A DNA stretch of 64,000 nt from Bacillus sp. S3 (GTDB lineage Bacteria; Bacillota; Bacilli; Bacillales; Cytobacillaceae): positions 4,771,501 to 4,835,500 of the forward strand of contig NZ_CP039727.1 of NCBI RefSeq assembly GCF_005154805.1, written 5' to 3'. Positions within the stretch are counted from its first letter, which is position 1. Every line of letters begins with the position of its first letter. The notes beneath the pieces are model-generated. The model was not told the DNA's origin, made no database searches, and worked only from the letters and a program-made list of their open reading frames with translations. This document shows, piece after piece, positions 1 to 13,393 of the stretch. The position numbers and the translations under genes are program-made.

Positions 1-1
1 A

Positions 2-982
2 AACCACTGTTTTATCGGTGCGGGAGTTCATGCATCAACAAACATTTACCCTTCTGCGATTGAAGCGGGAGCAGATATACAAGCGATTTCAACACGAAAT
101 ATCGATCGTTCCAAGGCCGCCCTTCAGCGGTTTGGGAGCACTGGCACACCTTACGATGATTATAAAAAGATGCTAGAAAATGAAGAATGTGGTGGCATTG
201 TTGTCGTTGCTCAACCCGAAGATCATCCTTCACTTGTCCTTGATTGTATCAAAGCCGGAAAAAATGTTTTTGTGGACAAGCCCCTTGGCATGAGTGCGGC
301 GGGAGCGGCTGAAATCGCTCATGCAGCAGAAGCAGCCGGTGTCATCGTAATGGTTGGCTTTATGAAACGTTATGCTCCTTGTTATACCAAATTAAAAGAG
401 TTCATTTCAGACGGTAAACTAGGACATGTAAGATCGTTTCAAGGGAAATTTGCAGTGGACAGTACGCCGTTTTGCAAAAATGAAGAACAATTCATGAAGT
501 TAGTCGCCATCCATTTTATTGATCTTGTACGCTACTTATTTGGCGAAGTGGTCCAAGTAACAGGCTTTAAAAATAGTGACAATGAGTCTATTTCCTATAG
601 TATTTCGTTAAAGTTTGAAAATGGTGTTGTTGGCAACCTATATTTGGCTGGGATGACTGCCTGGTCACGTGAAAGTGAAACAATGCTTGTCACGTTTGAT
701 CACGGATTTGTTATTGCCGATGAAGTAACTTCGCTTACCGTCCATGAATCACAAACTTCCGCTGATTTGCCATGGAAATCTCTTACTGAGTCAGACACTG
801 TATATACACCTTCCGCCACGCCGATGTCTGGAACCCTTAAAGATCTTTATTTACGAGGGTTCGTTGGAGAATTGACTCATTTTATAGATTGTTGTAAAGC
901 TGGCGAAATCCCAACGTCAAATGCATGGGATAATGTAAAGACAATGGCACTCTGCGACCAAATACTGGCTGATATATTGTAG
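2..982 (+). CDS. Gfo/Idh/MocA family oxidoreductase, 5' end outside window
   Basis: The reading frame is open from base 2, so the true start lies upstream of the window; 326 residues are visible. The first visible residues contain FIGAGVHAS, the glycine-rich beta-alpha-beta nucleotide-binding turn of NAD(P)-dependent Gfo/Idh/MocA dehydrogenases. A DKPLGM segment near visible residue 92 matches the family's EKP motif, whose lysine takes part in catalysis. These enzymes oxidise or reduce sugars, inositols and related polyols in the cytoplasm. The substrate cannot be read from sequence. The nearby galactoside locus is on the opposite strand, so a shared pathway is only a guess. Confidence 0.85.
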   Translation, partial: NHCFIGAGVHASTNIYPSAIEAGADIQAISTRNIDRSKAALQRFGSTGTPYDDYKKMLENEECGGIVVVAQPEDHPSLVLDCIKAGKNVFVDKPLGMSAAGAAEIAHAAEAAGVIVMVGFMKRYAPCYTKLKEFISDGKLGHVRSFQGKFAVDSTPFCKNEEQFMKLVAIHFIDLVRYLFGEVVQVTGFKNSDNESISYSISLKFENGVVGNLYLAGMTAWSRESETMLVTFDHGFVIADEVTSLTVHESQTSADLPWKSLTESDTVYTPSATPMSGTLKDLYLRGFVGELTHFIDCCKAGEIPTSNAWDNVKTMALCDQILADIL

Positions 983-1173
983 AAACTTTGTGGGAAAGTC
1001 CAAGTACGATGGGGCAAGGTTCCACTGGTCTCGAACCGTCCCCTTGGTTTCCTCGTAATGCTGAAGCATGACAGTCACCTCGTTTAGTGGTAAAATGACA
1101 GCTTATTGTATTTCTCAAGAGAGGGTGACATTACCCTTGCCATATAGGAAACTATCATTACTAGGAGGGCATC

Positions 1174-1842
1174 ATGATGTCAAACTTACAAACTATTGAA
1201 AAGCTCGAACAGCAAGCGTTCATCGATGTGATTCGGGAACGTCGTTCGGTTCGTGCCTATGATCCGACAGCAGTGATTTCACGCGAGGAAATGACCGAAA
1301 TACTAGAGCTTGCAACATTGGCTCCTTCGTCTTCAAACCTTCAGCCTTGGCGTTTTTTAGTCATCGATAAGCAGGAGTTGCAGGAAAAGCTTTTGCCAAT
1401 CGCTTTTAACCAGCAACAGGTAATCGACGCTTCTGCCGTGATTGCTGTTCTTGGCGATGTGGAGAGCTATAAGAAAGCAGAAAAAATTTACGGACATGCA
1501 GTGGAAGCAGGCTTTATGCCAGTAGATACGGCTGCATCATTCATCGAGCGTACGGTCGGTATGTACTCAAACTTGCCGCCTGAAACAGCTCGCCAAATTG
1601 TCTATACGGATGGTGGACTGGTCTCCATGCAGCTTATGCTTGTTGCCCGTGCCAAAGGGTACGACACGGTTCCAATGGGCGGGTACGATAAAGCAAAGTT
1701 TGTGGAAGCTTTCGGAATTGCCGAAAACTATGTGCCAGTGATGCTCATTGCGATTGGAAAAGCAACCAAGCAAGGACATCCAACTACCCGTCTTCCAATT
1801 GAGGATGTAACGTTCTTCAACAAAATGCCAGCAGCGGAATAA
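1174..1842 (+). CDS. Nitroreductase family protein
   Basis: This 222-residue protein has the nitroreductase fold signature. An RRSVRAY segment lies near residues 22-28, a PSSSNLQPWRF stretch matches the FMN-binding region near residue 50, and a glycine-rich GGYDKAKF region lies near the C-terminus. Family members are FMN-dependent, usually dimeric, cytoplasmic NAD(P)H oxidoreductases acting on nitroaromatics, quinones or flavins. AGGAGGG sits at 1163-1169. Two adjacent ATG codons (1174 and 1177) both fit it, so the start is uncertain by one codon. The gene is single, with a strong terminator just downstream. The natural substrate is unknown. Confidence 0.88.
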   Translation: MMSNLQTIEKLEQQAFIDVIRERRSVRAYDPTAVISREEMTEILELATLAPSSSNLQPWRFLVIDKQELQEKLLPIAFNQQQVIDASAVIAVLGDVESYKKAEKIYGHAVEAGFMPVDTAASFIERTVGMYSNLPPETARQIVYTDGGLVSMQLMLVARAKGYDTVPMGGYDKAKFVEAFGIAENYVPVMLIAIGKATKQGHPTTRLPIEDVTFFNKMPAAE

Positions 1843-1870
1843 GCATGAATTACTTTAAAGAACAAGAAGA

Positions 1871-1900
1871 AACCAGCTTGAAGTCAAGCTGGTTTTTATT
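1871..1900 (+). terminator. Rho-independent terminator of the nitroreductase gene
   Basis: A perfect 10-bp stem (AACCAGCTTG / CAAGCTGGTT) with a 4-nt loop runs into a T-rich tail. It lies 28 bases after the nitroreductase stop codon. Confidence 0.9.
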
Positions 1901-1993
1901 AATGGGGATTGAGTTCCGTTAGGTCGCCATATGAATGGTTCTCATTATTTTTCAACCACATGTCCTTGTCAAAGAGTAGAAACGAATGAACCA

Positions 1994-5998
<4,005 letters not shown>

Positions 5999-5999
<1 letters not shown>

Positions 6000-6916
6000 T
6001 ACATCTCTCCTCCTTTTGAAAGCTTGATTTGGAAGAAACTTATAATCCCAACGATAATGGTAATGATATACGCTGCGGCTGATGCATATCCAAATTGGAA
6101 GCTTTGAAATCCAAATTGATAAAGGTACATAATTGGTGTATTGGTTGCATTATTTGGTCCGCCGGCTGTTAATAAGGAAGGCTCCGTAAATAATTGAATC
6201 GTCCCAATGGTAGATAGAATTCCACAAAACAGCAGGATTGGTTTTAACATGGGAATAGTGATCTTAAAGAATTGGGTGAATTTATTGGCCCCATCCACTT
6301 CCGCAGATTCATACAACGAGTCATCAATCGTAGTGATTCCTGCCAACAAAATAATCGTATTATAACCGGTCCATCTCCATGTCACCGCTAGTATAATTAA
6401 CACTTTCGACCAGAACGGGTCACTAAACCAATGGATGGGATCAATATGAATGAGACTTAAAACGTAATTCATCATTCCGTATTGCTCATTAAAAATAAGG
6501 GTAAAGACAATGGAATAGGTGACTAAATCAATTAATACCGGCAAAAAGATACATAATCGAAAGATGGCCTTTCCCTTAATAAATTTTGAGTTTAATAGGA
6601 CAGCTAATAATGTCCCTATAATGAGCATGATCGGTACTTGAACAATTAAAATGATAAAGACATTGGATAAGGATTTCCAAAATAATCCGTCCGTCAAGAT
6701 GTTTTTAAAGTTTTCAAACCCAACCCATTCTGCACGGTTTCCTTGAGCAGAAGTGAAGGATAAATACAATGACTCAAAAATGGGATAGACCATGAATATG
6801 GCAAACACGATGAAAAACGGCGATAGAAATAGGTAGGGAGTTAATTTTTTGTGATTCCATTTTTTCTTTCTGGCAACAGAAGGCTTTGTCATTTGTTCTA
6901 CAGCTGTTTCTCTCAT
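5999..6916 (-). CDS. Carbohydrate ABC transporter permease, MalF/GanP type
   Basis: This 305-residue inner-membrane permease has about six hydrophobic segments after a basic N-terminus (ARKKKWNHKK). An EAA-type loop, ESAEVDGANKFTQFFKITIP, lies near residue 220. With the following gene it forms the channel of a sugar importer. I chose the ATG at 6916 because AGGAGG precedes it at good spacing; an earlier in-frame start at 6958 has no comparable site. It lies between the binding-protein gene and the second permease gene in a co-directional operon. Confidence 0.92.
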
Positions 6917-6979
6917 TTTGGCACCTCCTATAAATAAGAGTAGGTGTTCAACAATCAAACACCTACCTTATTAGTTATT

Positions 6980-8251
6980 CTAATGATTTACTTTAAGCTT
7001 CGTAGATTTCGAAATAGATTCTGCAGCTGTTCCCATCATTTTCTTGACATCATTTCCTGCTAGCACACCATCAATCATATCTTTAAGCGGTTTCGTTGCG
7101 TCTAACATAATTGGACCATATTCCATATCTTTAATGGTTGTCGTTTGTTTCGCAAAGAAAGGATATAATTCCATTCCAAAATACTCATCTGTTGTATTAA
7201 ATGCTTCACTTTCATAGAAAGGAGTATAGGAAGGGAAAAGTCCGTATTTCAGCATGATCTTTTGACCTTCATCTGTCGTTAACACATATTCAATAAACTT
7301 AAATGCTGCATCCGCATTTTTAGACTGCTTTGACACGGCTAAGATGGAGCCGCCTAAATTGGCTTGCGTATTTCCACCCTCTTCAAAAGCCGGAATCGGA
7401 ACGATGCCCCATTTACCAGCTTGTTGTTCAACAGAATGGCTTAACGTACCTGCATACCATACAGGTAAAATAACACTGGCAGCCTTATCGTTTGTTAATG
7501 CTGGAATTCGTCCATTGCCATCGTGAACATTAATGGCAATACCCTCATCCTTCATTTTCTTTTGTAGTAAAAGTGCTTTTTCTGATTCCGGTGAAATCAC
7601 ATTAATTTTTCCATCTTTTACATAAGAACCGCCCAATTGATTTAAGAAGATTTCATAAAGATTAAAATCATCGGTATAGAGAGTCATCGCTGTGTCAGGA
7701 AATGTTTCTTTTAATTTCTTACCCGCTTCAATATAATCGTCCCATGTTTTGATCGATTCAACATCAATGCCTGCTTTTTCAAATAAATCGATTCGATAAT
7801 ATAAAGCCGTTGGACCAACATCCCATGGCATAGCGTAAACTTTATTATCTTGTGTTACGCTTTTCCAAGAAGACTCTAAAAACGCATCCTTATATTTTTT
7901 CGTTTTGTCTGTTATATCCACAAATTGATCCGGAAACTTCTGAAGAAATGCCGGAAAATCCCTTGCTTGTGTTTGAATAATATCTGGAGCGCCTGATCCT
8001 GCTGCTAAAGCTGGGGTAACTTTGGAATACCCAGTATCCGAATGTAGTACTTCCACTTTTATATCTGGATACTTTTTGTTAAATCCCTCAATTTGTTCTG
8101 TTAAAGCATCCGCAGCGGCATTCCAAGATGCCACCGTAATGGTAGCTTTTCCATCAGTAGAACTAGCCTTTTCATCTTTTCCACTTCCACAGGCTGTCAA
8201 GAAAACAGATAGAACCAATAATAATGACAATAAGACTGAGAACCTTTTCAT
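6980..8251 (-). CDS. Extracellular solute-binding lipoprotein (sugar ABC transporter)
   Basis: This 423-residue family 1 solute-binding protein captures sugar outside the membrane and delivers it to the two permeases encoded downstream. The N-terminus is a lipoprotein signal (MKRFSVLLSLL...) ending in the lipobox LTAC, so it is predicted to be anchored by diacylglycerol at that cysteine. ATG at 8251 has AAAGGAG seven bases upstream. It is the first structural gene of the operon, directly behind three operator repeats. The neighbouring GH2 enzyme suggests a galactoside or galacto-oligosaccharide ligand, which is inference. Confidence 0.93.
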   Translation of the reverse strand: MKRFSVLLSLLLVLSVFLTACGSGKDEKASSTDGKATITVASWNAAADALTEQIEGFNKKYPDIKVEVLHSDTGYSKVTPALAAGSGAPDIIQTQARDFPAFLQKFPDQFVDITDKTKKYKDAFLESSWKSVTQDNKVYAMPWDVGPTALYYRIDLFEKAGIDVESIKTWDDYIEAGKKLKETFPDTAMTLYTDDFNLYEIFLNQLGGSYVKDGKINVISPESEKALLLQKKMKDEGIAINVHDGNGRIPALTNDKAASVILPVWYAGTLSHSVEQQAGKWGIVPIPAFEEGGNTQANLGGSILAVSKQSKNADAAFKFIEYVLTTDEGQKIMLKYGLFPSYTPFYESEAFNTTDEYFGMELYPFFAKQTTTIKDMEYGPIMLDATKPLKDMIDGVLAGNDVKKMMGTAAESISKSTKLKVNH

Positions 8252-8276
8252 TTCTTTCGCTCCTTTAATTAAATTT

Positions 8277-8358
8277 ATGGTCACGTGACCATTCTGCAGA
8301 AAAGAATATGGTCACGTAACCACATTGCAGAAAAAATAACATGGTCACGTAACCACAT
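8277..8358. promoter_or_regulatory. Three repeated LacI-type operators
   Basis: A palindrome, ATGGTCACGTGACCAT, lies at 8277-8292. Two identical variants, ATGGTCACGTAACCACAT, lie at 8308-8325 and 8341-8358. The spacings of 31 and 33 bases are close to three helical turns. The central CG and the position next to a LacI-family gene fit a LacI-type repressor. The sites lie in the leader between the candidate promoter and the binding-protein start. Confidence 0.8.
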
Positions 8359-8434
8359 TATTTAATAAAATACCCTTTTGAACGCATCTTGCATCGATTG
8401 ATTCAAATAGATGTTTTTCTTCTGCTATGTTTTT

Positions 8435-8463
8435 AAAGTAAATTATTTTGTAATCGTTGTCAA
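8435..8463 (-). promoter_or_regulatory. Candidate sigma-A promoter of the sugar operon
   Basis: On the minus strand, a consensus TTGACA (8458-8463) is separated by 17 bases from TACTTT (8435-8440). It lies just after the regulator gene and reads toward the operators and the binding-protein gene. The -10 box is weak. Confidence 0.5.
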
Positions 8464-8472
8464 TGGAAATTA

Positions 8473-9501
8473 TTAAATTATTAGACTTCTCACTGACTCT
8501 CTTTCCTTCAACATTACTTCAACTTCAATACTTTCCTCAATTGTATGTTCGTTCTGAATTTGATCCATCAGCTGCTGAACGAGCATTCTGCCAATTTCCC
8601 TTTTGGGAATATTCATCGTTGTCAACGTTGGCGTCACGATTTTTGCTAACTCAATATTATCCACACCAATGACGGAAATATCCTCAGGAACCTTTTTCCC
8701 ACTTTCAATAATCGCCCTTATGGCTCCAGCAGCTAACAAATCGTTAGATGCAGCTACCGCAGTAAAAGATTGCCCTTTATCCAATAACATCTTGATTGCT
8801 TCATACCCCGTCGTCAATTTATCTTCATACATTTCAATGAAGATTCGATAATAATCCTTAATCGGTAAGTGATGTTCCTTCATAGCCATTTCATAACCCA
8901 TGAATCTTGGATTACTGTTTTTCTCTTTATTATAATAATGGCCTAAAAAGAGAATTTCCTTATGTCCATTTGTTATCAAATAGTCGACAGATTGCCTCAT
9001 GACTTTCTTTAAATCCACATATATATGGGGAATTTCTGCTTTACGCGGAATGTTTATTTTATCAATTCGATCCCAATAAATGGACAGCGGCATTTTTTTT
9101 ATATTTTCGAGAAGATCTTTAATCATGATTAATTCATGTGATGCCAGCAAAATCAAACCATCATAAGGTCCTTCTAAAGCCTGCTTTAAATAATGATGTT
9201 TTTTCTTCGTAATATTATACAAAGATAATGAATATCCGCATTCGATGGCCATATCTTCAATCCCCATAAACATTTCTGAAAAAAAGGAGTTACTAATAGA
9301 GGGAGAGATACATGCAATTTGTCTATAGGATTTCGTCCGTAAATTTTGTGCTGCCCGATTCGGTATGTAGTTTAATTCGGCAATAGCTGCTTCTATACGT
9401 TTTCTAGCCTCCAGGGCAACATACCCATTATTATTGATGACACGCGATACTGTTGATGGTGAAACTCCAGCCTTTAGAGCCACATCTTTTCTTGTAACCA
9501 T
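8473..9501 (-). CDS. LacI family transcriptional regulator
   Basis: This 342-residue regulator begins with a LacI helix-turn-helix (VTRKDVALKAGVSPSTVSRV, residues 2-21), followed by the hinge and a periplasmic-binding-protein-like effector domain. It is expected to bind the three operators downstream of its gene and to release them when an inducing sugar binds, which would control the importer and beta-galactosidase genes. ATG at 9501 has a GGGGA site about six bases upstream; an in-frame GTG two codons earlier is less well placed. It is co-directional with the operon it probably controls. Confidence 0.92.
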   Translation of the reverse strand: MVTRKDVALKAGVSPSTVSRVINNNGYVALEARKRIEAAIAELNYIPNRAAQNLRTKSYRQIACISPSISNSFFSEMFMGIEDMAIECGYSLSLYNITKKKHHYLKQALEGPYDGLILLASHELIMIKDLLENIKKMPLSIYWDRIDKINIPRKAEIPHIYVDLKKVMRQSVDYLITNGHKEILFLGHYYNKEKNSNPRFMGYEMAMKEHHLPIKDYYRIFIEMYEDKLTTGYEAIKMLLDKGQSFTAVAASNDLLAAGAIRAIIESGKKVPEDISVIGVDNIELAKIVTPTLTTMNIPKREIGRMLVQQLMDQIQNEHTIEESIEVEVMLKERESVRSLII

Positions 9502-9635
9502 ACACACTCCCCTTTTATCTATATAACGATTACATTTTATATTGTACCTTGTATTGTTGCCTTTATCTACTCTCTAGTAATCCCCTCACTTCCTATCCCA
9601 AAGGAATGTACGAATAGCTCCATGGCCGCCCTTTG

Positions 9636-10112
9636 TTATTCATTTTCCTGTTCGATTCCCTTGAAGAACCAGGTATAAAACCATCTGGTAATGGCAAAGG
9701 CGATGAATAGAGTAATGAAGGTCGTATACCACGCCCAATGGTGATAGATAATCAAATCAGTATATTTTACAAGAAAGAATTCCGGTATGGTCATCGCGAT
9801 GCAATAGGCACAGTAGTACAGAAACCTAATCCATTTACTGTGAGCGTACGGGTAATGTGTATTGAAAACAGCACTAACTACCGGGTAAACAAAAAACTCA
9901 AAGGTAAAACTAGAACGGTTCTCTTCTCGGAATAGGCGGACGGGGTAGGATATGAGCCCGGCTTCCACCACCGCTAACCCCGCAAACCAGGTAAGCGCCT
10001 GAATAAATAAAAAACTCACCAGCGCAATGCGTATTTTCCGTTTCGGAATTGTCAGCAGCATCCCCAGGTTCAGCAGCCATACAACCAGTAAAATCCACCA
10101 CTCAATTCTCAT
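9636..10112 (-). CDS. CBO0543-like membrane protein, paralogue 1
   Basis: This 158-residue protein has about five hydrophobic segments and few polar loops. It carries the recurrent HYPYAHSK motif near residue 85 and a C-terminal ITRWFYTWFFK segment. It resembles the uncharacterised CBO0543 group of Bacillus and Clostridium membrane proteins; I know no function for them. Its start overlaps the stop of the upstream paralogue by four bases (ATGA), so the two are probably translated together. The family name is from memory. Confidence 0.7.
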   Translation of the reverse strand: MRIEWWILLVVWLLNLGMLLTIPKRKIRIALVSFLFIQALTWFAGLAVVEAGLISYPVRLFREENRSSFTFEFFVYPVVSAVFNTHYPYAHSKWIRFLYYCAYCIAMTIPEFFLVKYTDLIIYHHWAWYTTFITLFIAFAITRWFYTWFFKGIEQENE

Positions 10113-10609
10113 CGGACCGACTCCTGTCCACGTTGAAGCAATTCTTTGCTTTTAAAAAACCACCGGGTAGTCACGTTTACTATCACTGCAATGCAAAAAG
10201 TATTCAGCCACGTGAAATACCAAGCATAATGGGCGTACACCACCAAGTTGGTAAACTTCACAAAAGCAACATCCAGTATGACGACTATGAAACACCAGAT
10301 GGTTAAATAACCGGCACGGATCATGAACGAGCGTGGGGGCTCGAAAATAATATAGAATCCACAAAGAAGTGGATATAAGAAAAACGCTGTGGTCAACAGC
10401 ATTTCCGTCGCCTTTGGGAATTCACGGACAGGGAAAGACAGCAGGTGAAATTTGACATGTACCAAGGAACTAAACCAGGTAAACATCTGACACAATAAGA
10501 AAGCAAATAAAAAGCGGCGCCGCCGGTTTTGTGGAACAAACAAAATATAGGACAGTATCCCTAGCACCCATATCAGGATGAGCACGATATAATTGACTGA
10601 CATCCCCAT
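10109..10609 (-). CDS. CBO0543-like membrane protein, paralogue 2
   Basis: This 166-residue, strongly hydrophobic protein shares with its downstream neighbour the PVREF / PVRLF segment, an aromatic AHYAWYFTW stretch and a TTRWFF C-terminal segment, so the two arose by duplication. A purine-rich site, AGAGGGGTGA, precedes the ATG; a second in-frame ATG two codons later is also possible. It is predicted to be an integral membrane protein. The function is unknown. Confidence 0.7.
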   Translation of the reverse strand: MGMSVNYIVLILIWVLGILSYILFVPQNRRRRFLFAFLLCQMFTWFSSLVHVKFHLLSFPVREFPKATEMLLTTAFFLYPLLCGFYIIFEPPRSFMIRAGYLTIWCFIVVILDVAFVKFTNLVVYAHYAWYFTWLNTFCIAVIVNVTTRWFFKSKELLQRGQESVR

Positions 10610-10663
10610 TCACCCCTCTTGCAGCCATACTTTTTTCAACCGACCCTTTGGCAGGAACAGTCA

Positions 10664-11301
10664 TTAGTTTATCGGAACATGGAAATAGTGAAGCATGAAC
10701 AAAATAATTGCCACAGACAGTCCATAGGTTAGGAACGGCCTCGTTACATGCAGGCGAATCATCCCATACATGGTCGGATAAAAGAGCAGTTCCATCCAAA
10801 ATTCATACCCATTATGGAGATGAATCGATTCAGTTGGTAAAGGGGGTATTCAATCAGCACAGAACCTGCGACCCACATTAAAAGGAAAATGAACTGCCTA
10901 CCCTTTGATTTCAAATACGGATAATGGCTAAGAAACAGCAATGTAATTGCCGGCAGAGTAATAAATGTATAAAATAATTCGACTATCGTATGCGTTCCCC
11001 CAATAAAATCCGTTTGATATTCCCAAAGCATATAATCTTTACATAACAGGTTGTAAAGTAAATTACAGGTAATCACATAGAAAATCGTATGAATATAGGA
11101 TTGCCACTGCCGCCAATCCCCTTTCCACACAGCCGCAGAAACCAGAATAACGCTCAAAAGTACATGCATAATTCCCCATCGCCAAATGGGTAATATAACC
11201 ATAATTTTCCCCCAGGCCAGGTAAACTATGCGGGCACTGTGGAGCCATGCGGCGGTCTTTTGGAACAGCCTCCTTTTGAATACATCGCCATGGTTCTCCA
11301 A
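10664..11301 (-). pseudogene. CBO0543-like membrane protein, paralogue 3, frameshifted
   Basis: The frame from 11301 encodes a membrane protein of this family (WRWGIMHVLLS, a LLYNLLCKDY motif, an LSHYPYLKSK motif and VLIEYPLYQLNRF). After about 10823 it ends with an unconvincing tail and a stop at 10759. In another frame the sequence continues with a sensible C-terminus (LHNGYEFWMELLFYPTMYG, then a hydrophobic helix) that stops at 10664. One missing base near 10820-10825 would explain this. It may be a true frameshift, a phase-variable site or a sequencing error. The TTG at 11301 lacks a good ribosome binding site, so the start is uncertain. Confidence 0.6.
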
Positions 11302-11419
11302 ATGAAAATATCTACTGAACGAAACTTTCCTTTGTTATGAACTCAGTATAGAATAGGAATATACGTTCCTTTTTTAGGGGAATATAAAAATTCACTTTTA
11401 TTTTAGGAGGCTTTTGGAA

Positions 11420-11866
11420 ATGGAAAAACGCATGAATTATTATGAACTTGCACCTGAAGCGCTTAATATTATGATGGAAATGGAGAAGTATACAAAATCC
11501 ACTGGAATAGACCGTAAACTTCGTGAACTTATGAAAATTCGCGCTTCTCAAATTAATGGCTGTGCTTATTGCCTGAATATGCATACCTCTGACGCTCGAA
11601 AAATGGGTGAAACGGAACAGCGTTTATACTGCGTCAGCGCTTGGAGAGAATGTGATTTCTACACAGATGCTGAAAAAGCGGCATTAGAATTAACGGAAAG
11701 TGTGACACTAGTTTCAACAAAGCGTGTCCCTGATGATCTTTATAATCGAGTGCGTAATCATTTTAGTGAAAAGGAATATGTAGATCTTGTTATTTTGATT
11801 AATCAAATAAACAGTTGGAATCGAATCTCCATTGCCATGGGAAATTTCGCAACTGCAGAAAAATAG
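11420..11866 (+). CDS. Carboxymuconolactone decarboxylase / AhpD-like protein
   Basis: This 148-residue protein has the AhpD-like core. CxxC is at residues 48-51 (GCAYC) and a histidine at 55, the redox pair and proton relay of AhpD-type peroxidase-associated proteins. Family members are cytoplasmic and act in peroxide defence or as decarboxylases. The CxxC favours the redox role, which is inference. AGGAGG at 11405-11410 supports ATG at 11420. The gene stands alone; a dispersed inverted-end repeat follows it. Confidence 0.87.
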   Translation: MEKRMNYYELAPEALNIMMEMEKYTKSTGIDRKLRELMKIRASQINGCAYCLNMHTSDARKMGETEQRLYCVSAWRECDFYTDAEKAALELTESVTLVSTKRVPDDLYNRVRNHFSEKEYVDLVILINQINSWNRISIAMGNFATAEK

Positions 11867-11876
11867 GAATTCTACA

Positions 11877-11940
11877 GGAACGGTTCTCATGGTCCTTTCA
11901 TTTACTTTCTCAGTCCAAAAAAGGCGTAAGAACCGTCCCC
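11877..11940. repeat. Dispersed repeat with GGGACGGTTCT inverted ends (copy A)
   Basis: The left end reads GGAACGGTTCTC and the right end AGAACCGTCCCC, with about 40 bases between. The same ends recur at 13394-13459, and single ends recur at 1034-1043, 38241-38275 and 40215-40241. This is a short non-coding repeat family, possibly REP- or MITE-like. Confidence 0.65.
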
Positions 11941-12001
11941 CTACTGACAACATTTGACGAATTTCGAAATAAGTTGATCCAAGTGTTTTGGGAGCTGTGA
12001 A

Positions 12002-12628
12002 ATGATAAATATACATAATCATTCAGACACTGTAGTTATTGTCGTTCATGAAATCTATGGAATTAACCAGCACATGAAGCATATTTGTAAGTTATTATCA
12101 GAAAAGAATCTGGATGTCATTTGCCCCAACTTATTAAACCAAGAAGAACCATTTGAGTATGTTCAAGAAGAGGTTGCTTATCAAAACTTTATAGAGAACT
12201 TAGGTTTTTTGAATGCCTCGGATAAAATTAAAAGTATAGTAGGAAATATGAGGGACAAATATAAAAAAATATTTATAATTGGATTTAGTGTTGGGGCAAC
12301 GATTGCTTGGTTATGCAGTGAGGAAAAAGGGCTTGATGGAATGGTGGGATATTATGGCTCACGAATTAGAAATTACGGAGAAATATGCCCTTTATGTCCT
12401 GTAATGCTATTCTTTCCGGAAAAAGAGCCCTCATTTAATGTTGATGAGTTAATTTCATATTTGGTAGAAAAGAATATCGAAATACATAAATGTAAGGGGC
12501 AACATGGATTTAGTGATCCATACTCCCAAAAATACAATGCAACTTCAGCAAAAGAAGCGTTCAATAAAACGGTTGATTTTTGCCAAAACGCAGTCGTTCT
12601 TAATAAGAAACAAATTAGAGAGTCTTAA
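12002..12628 (+). CDS. Dienelactone hydrolase family alpha/beta hydrolase
   Basis: This 208-residue cytoplasmic protein has the dienelactone hydrolase layout. HEIYGIN supplies the conserved glutamate near residue 17, the nucleophile elbow is GFSVGA (Ser near residue 96, where classical members have Cys), and GQHGFSD supplies the catalytic histidine near residue 168. It probably hydrolyses an ester or lactone; the substrate is unknown. A GGGAG site precedes the ATG. It is transcribed in the same direction as the next gene but separated by about 90 bases. Confidence 0.85.
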   Translation: MINIHNHSDTVVIVVHEIYGINQHMKHICKLLSEKNLDVICPNLLNQEEPFEYVQEEVAYQNFIENLGFLNASDKIKSIVGNMRDKYKKIFIIGFSVGATIAWLCSEEKGLDGMVGYYGSRIRNYGEICPLCPVMLFFPEKEPSFNVDELISYLVEKNIEIHKCKGQHGFSDPYSQKYNATSAKEAFNKTVDFCQNAVVLNKKQIRES

Positions 12629-12721
12629 GATATTGGTAAGCCGTCTTTGTTGATCTAAAAATCGAATCTCTTCTGGATATATTTGGTTAACATACTGACA
12701 GTCTTAAAGGGGGGTAACGAG

Positions 12722-13393
12722 ATGACTAAAAAATCCGCACTGATAGCCGGAGCTACTGGTTTGGTAGGAAATGAATTACTACATATCTTAATCAATAGCC
12801 AAAGATATGAAAAAATTTATGCTTTAGTTAGAAGACCACTTGAGGTTAAACATCCTACCCTTATTGAGGTAATTTGTGATTTTGAGCGGCTGGAAGAAGT
12901 CGAATCATACTTTACGGTTGATGATGTGTTTTGTACATTAGGAACAACAATCAAGAAGGCGAAAACAAAAGAAGCCATGTTTCGGATTGATGTAGACTAC
13001 CCGATTGCTATTGCCCAATTGGCAATGGAGAAAGGTGCCAGGCACTTCCTAATTGTAAGTTCTTTTCAGGCAAATAAAAATTCACGTTTGTGGTACCCAA
13101 AAATGAAGGGAGAGCTAGAGGATAAACTAAAAGAAATTCCCTATGAAGCTATGTCTATTTTCCAACCTCCTCTGCTCTTAGGGAATCGTAGTGAGTTTCG
13201 CTTGCTCGAAAAAATAGCTATTGGTATGGTTCGTGGTTTAGGTTCTATATTTGGTCATCAATTAAGGAGCCGCATGGGAATAGAAGCGAGGACAGTTGCA
13301 GCTGCTATGTTTCTGGTTGCTCAGAAAGAACAAAAAGGCATCCAAATATATTCTGCTAAAGATATGGAGATCATCCAAAAATCCAAACAGTAA
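12722..13393 (+). CDS. NAD(P)-binding oxidoreductase, atypical SDR (TIP30/YraR-like)
   Basis: This 223-residue protein opens with the Rossmann motif GATGLVGNELL. It has an FCTLGTT segment near residue 75 and a VSSFQANKNSRLWYPKMKGE stretch that holds the conserved serine and a YxxxK, typical of the atypical SDRs related to eukaryotic HTATIP2/TIP30. A cytoplasmic NADPH-linked reductase role is likely but the substrate is unknown. AAAGGGGGG about 6 bases before ATG 12722 decides the start over an earlier in-frame codon. Confidence 0.8.
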   Translation: MTKKSALIAGATGLVGNELLHILINSQRYEKIYALVRRPLEVKHPTLIEVICDFERLEEVESYFTVDDVFCTLGTTIKKAKTKEAMFRIDVDYPIAIAQLAMEKGARHFLIVSSFQANKNSRLWYPKMKGELEDKLKEIPYEAMSIFQPPLLLGNRSEFRLLEKIAIGMVRGLGSIFGHQLRSRMGIEARTVAAAMFLVAQKEQKGIQIYSAKDMEIIQKSKQ

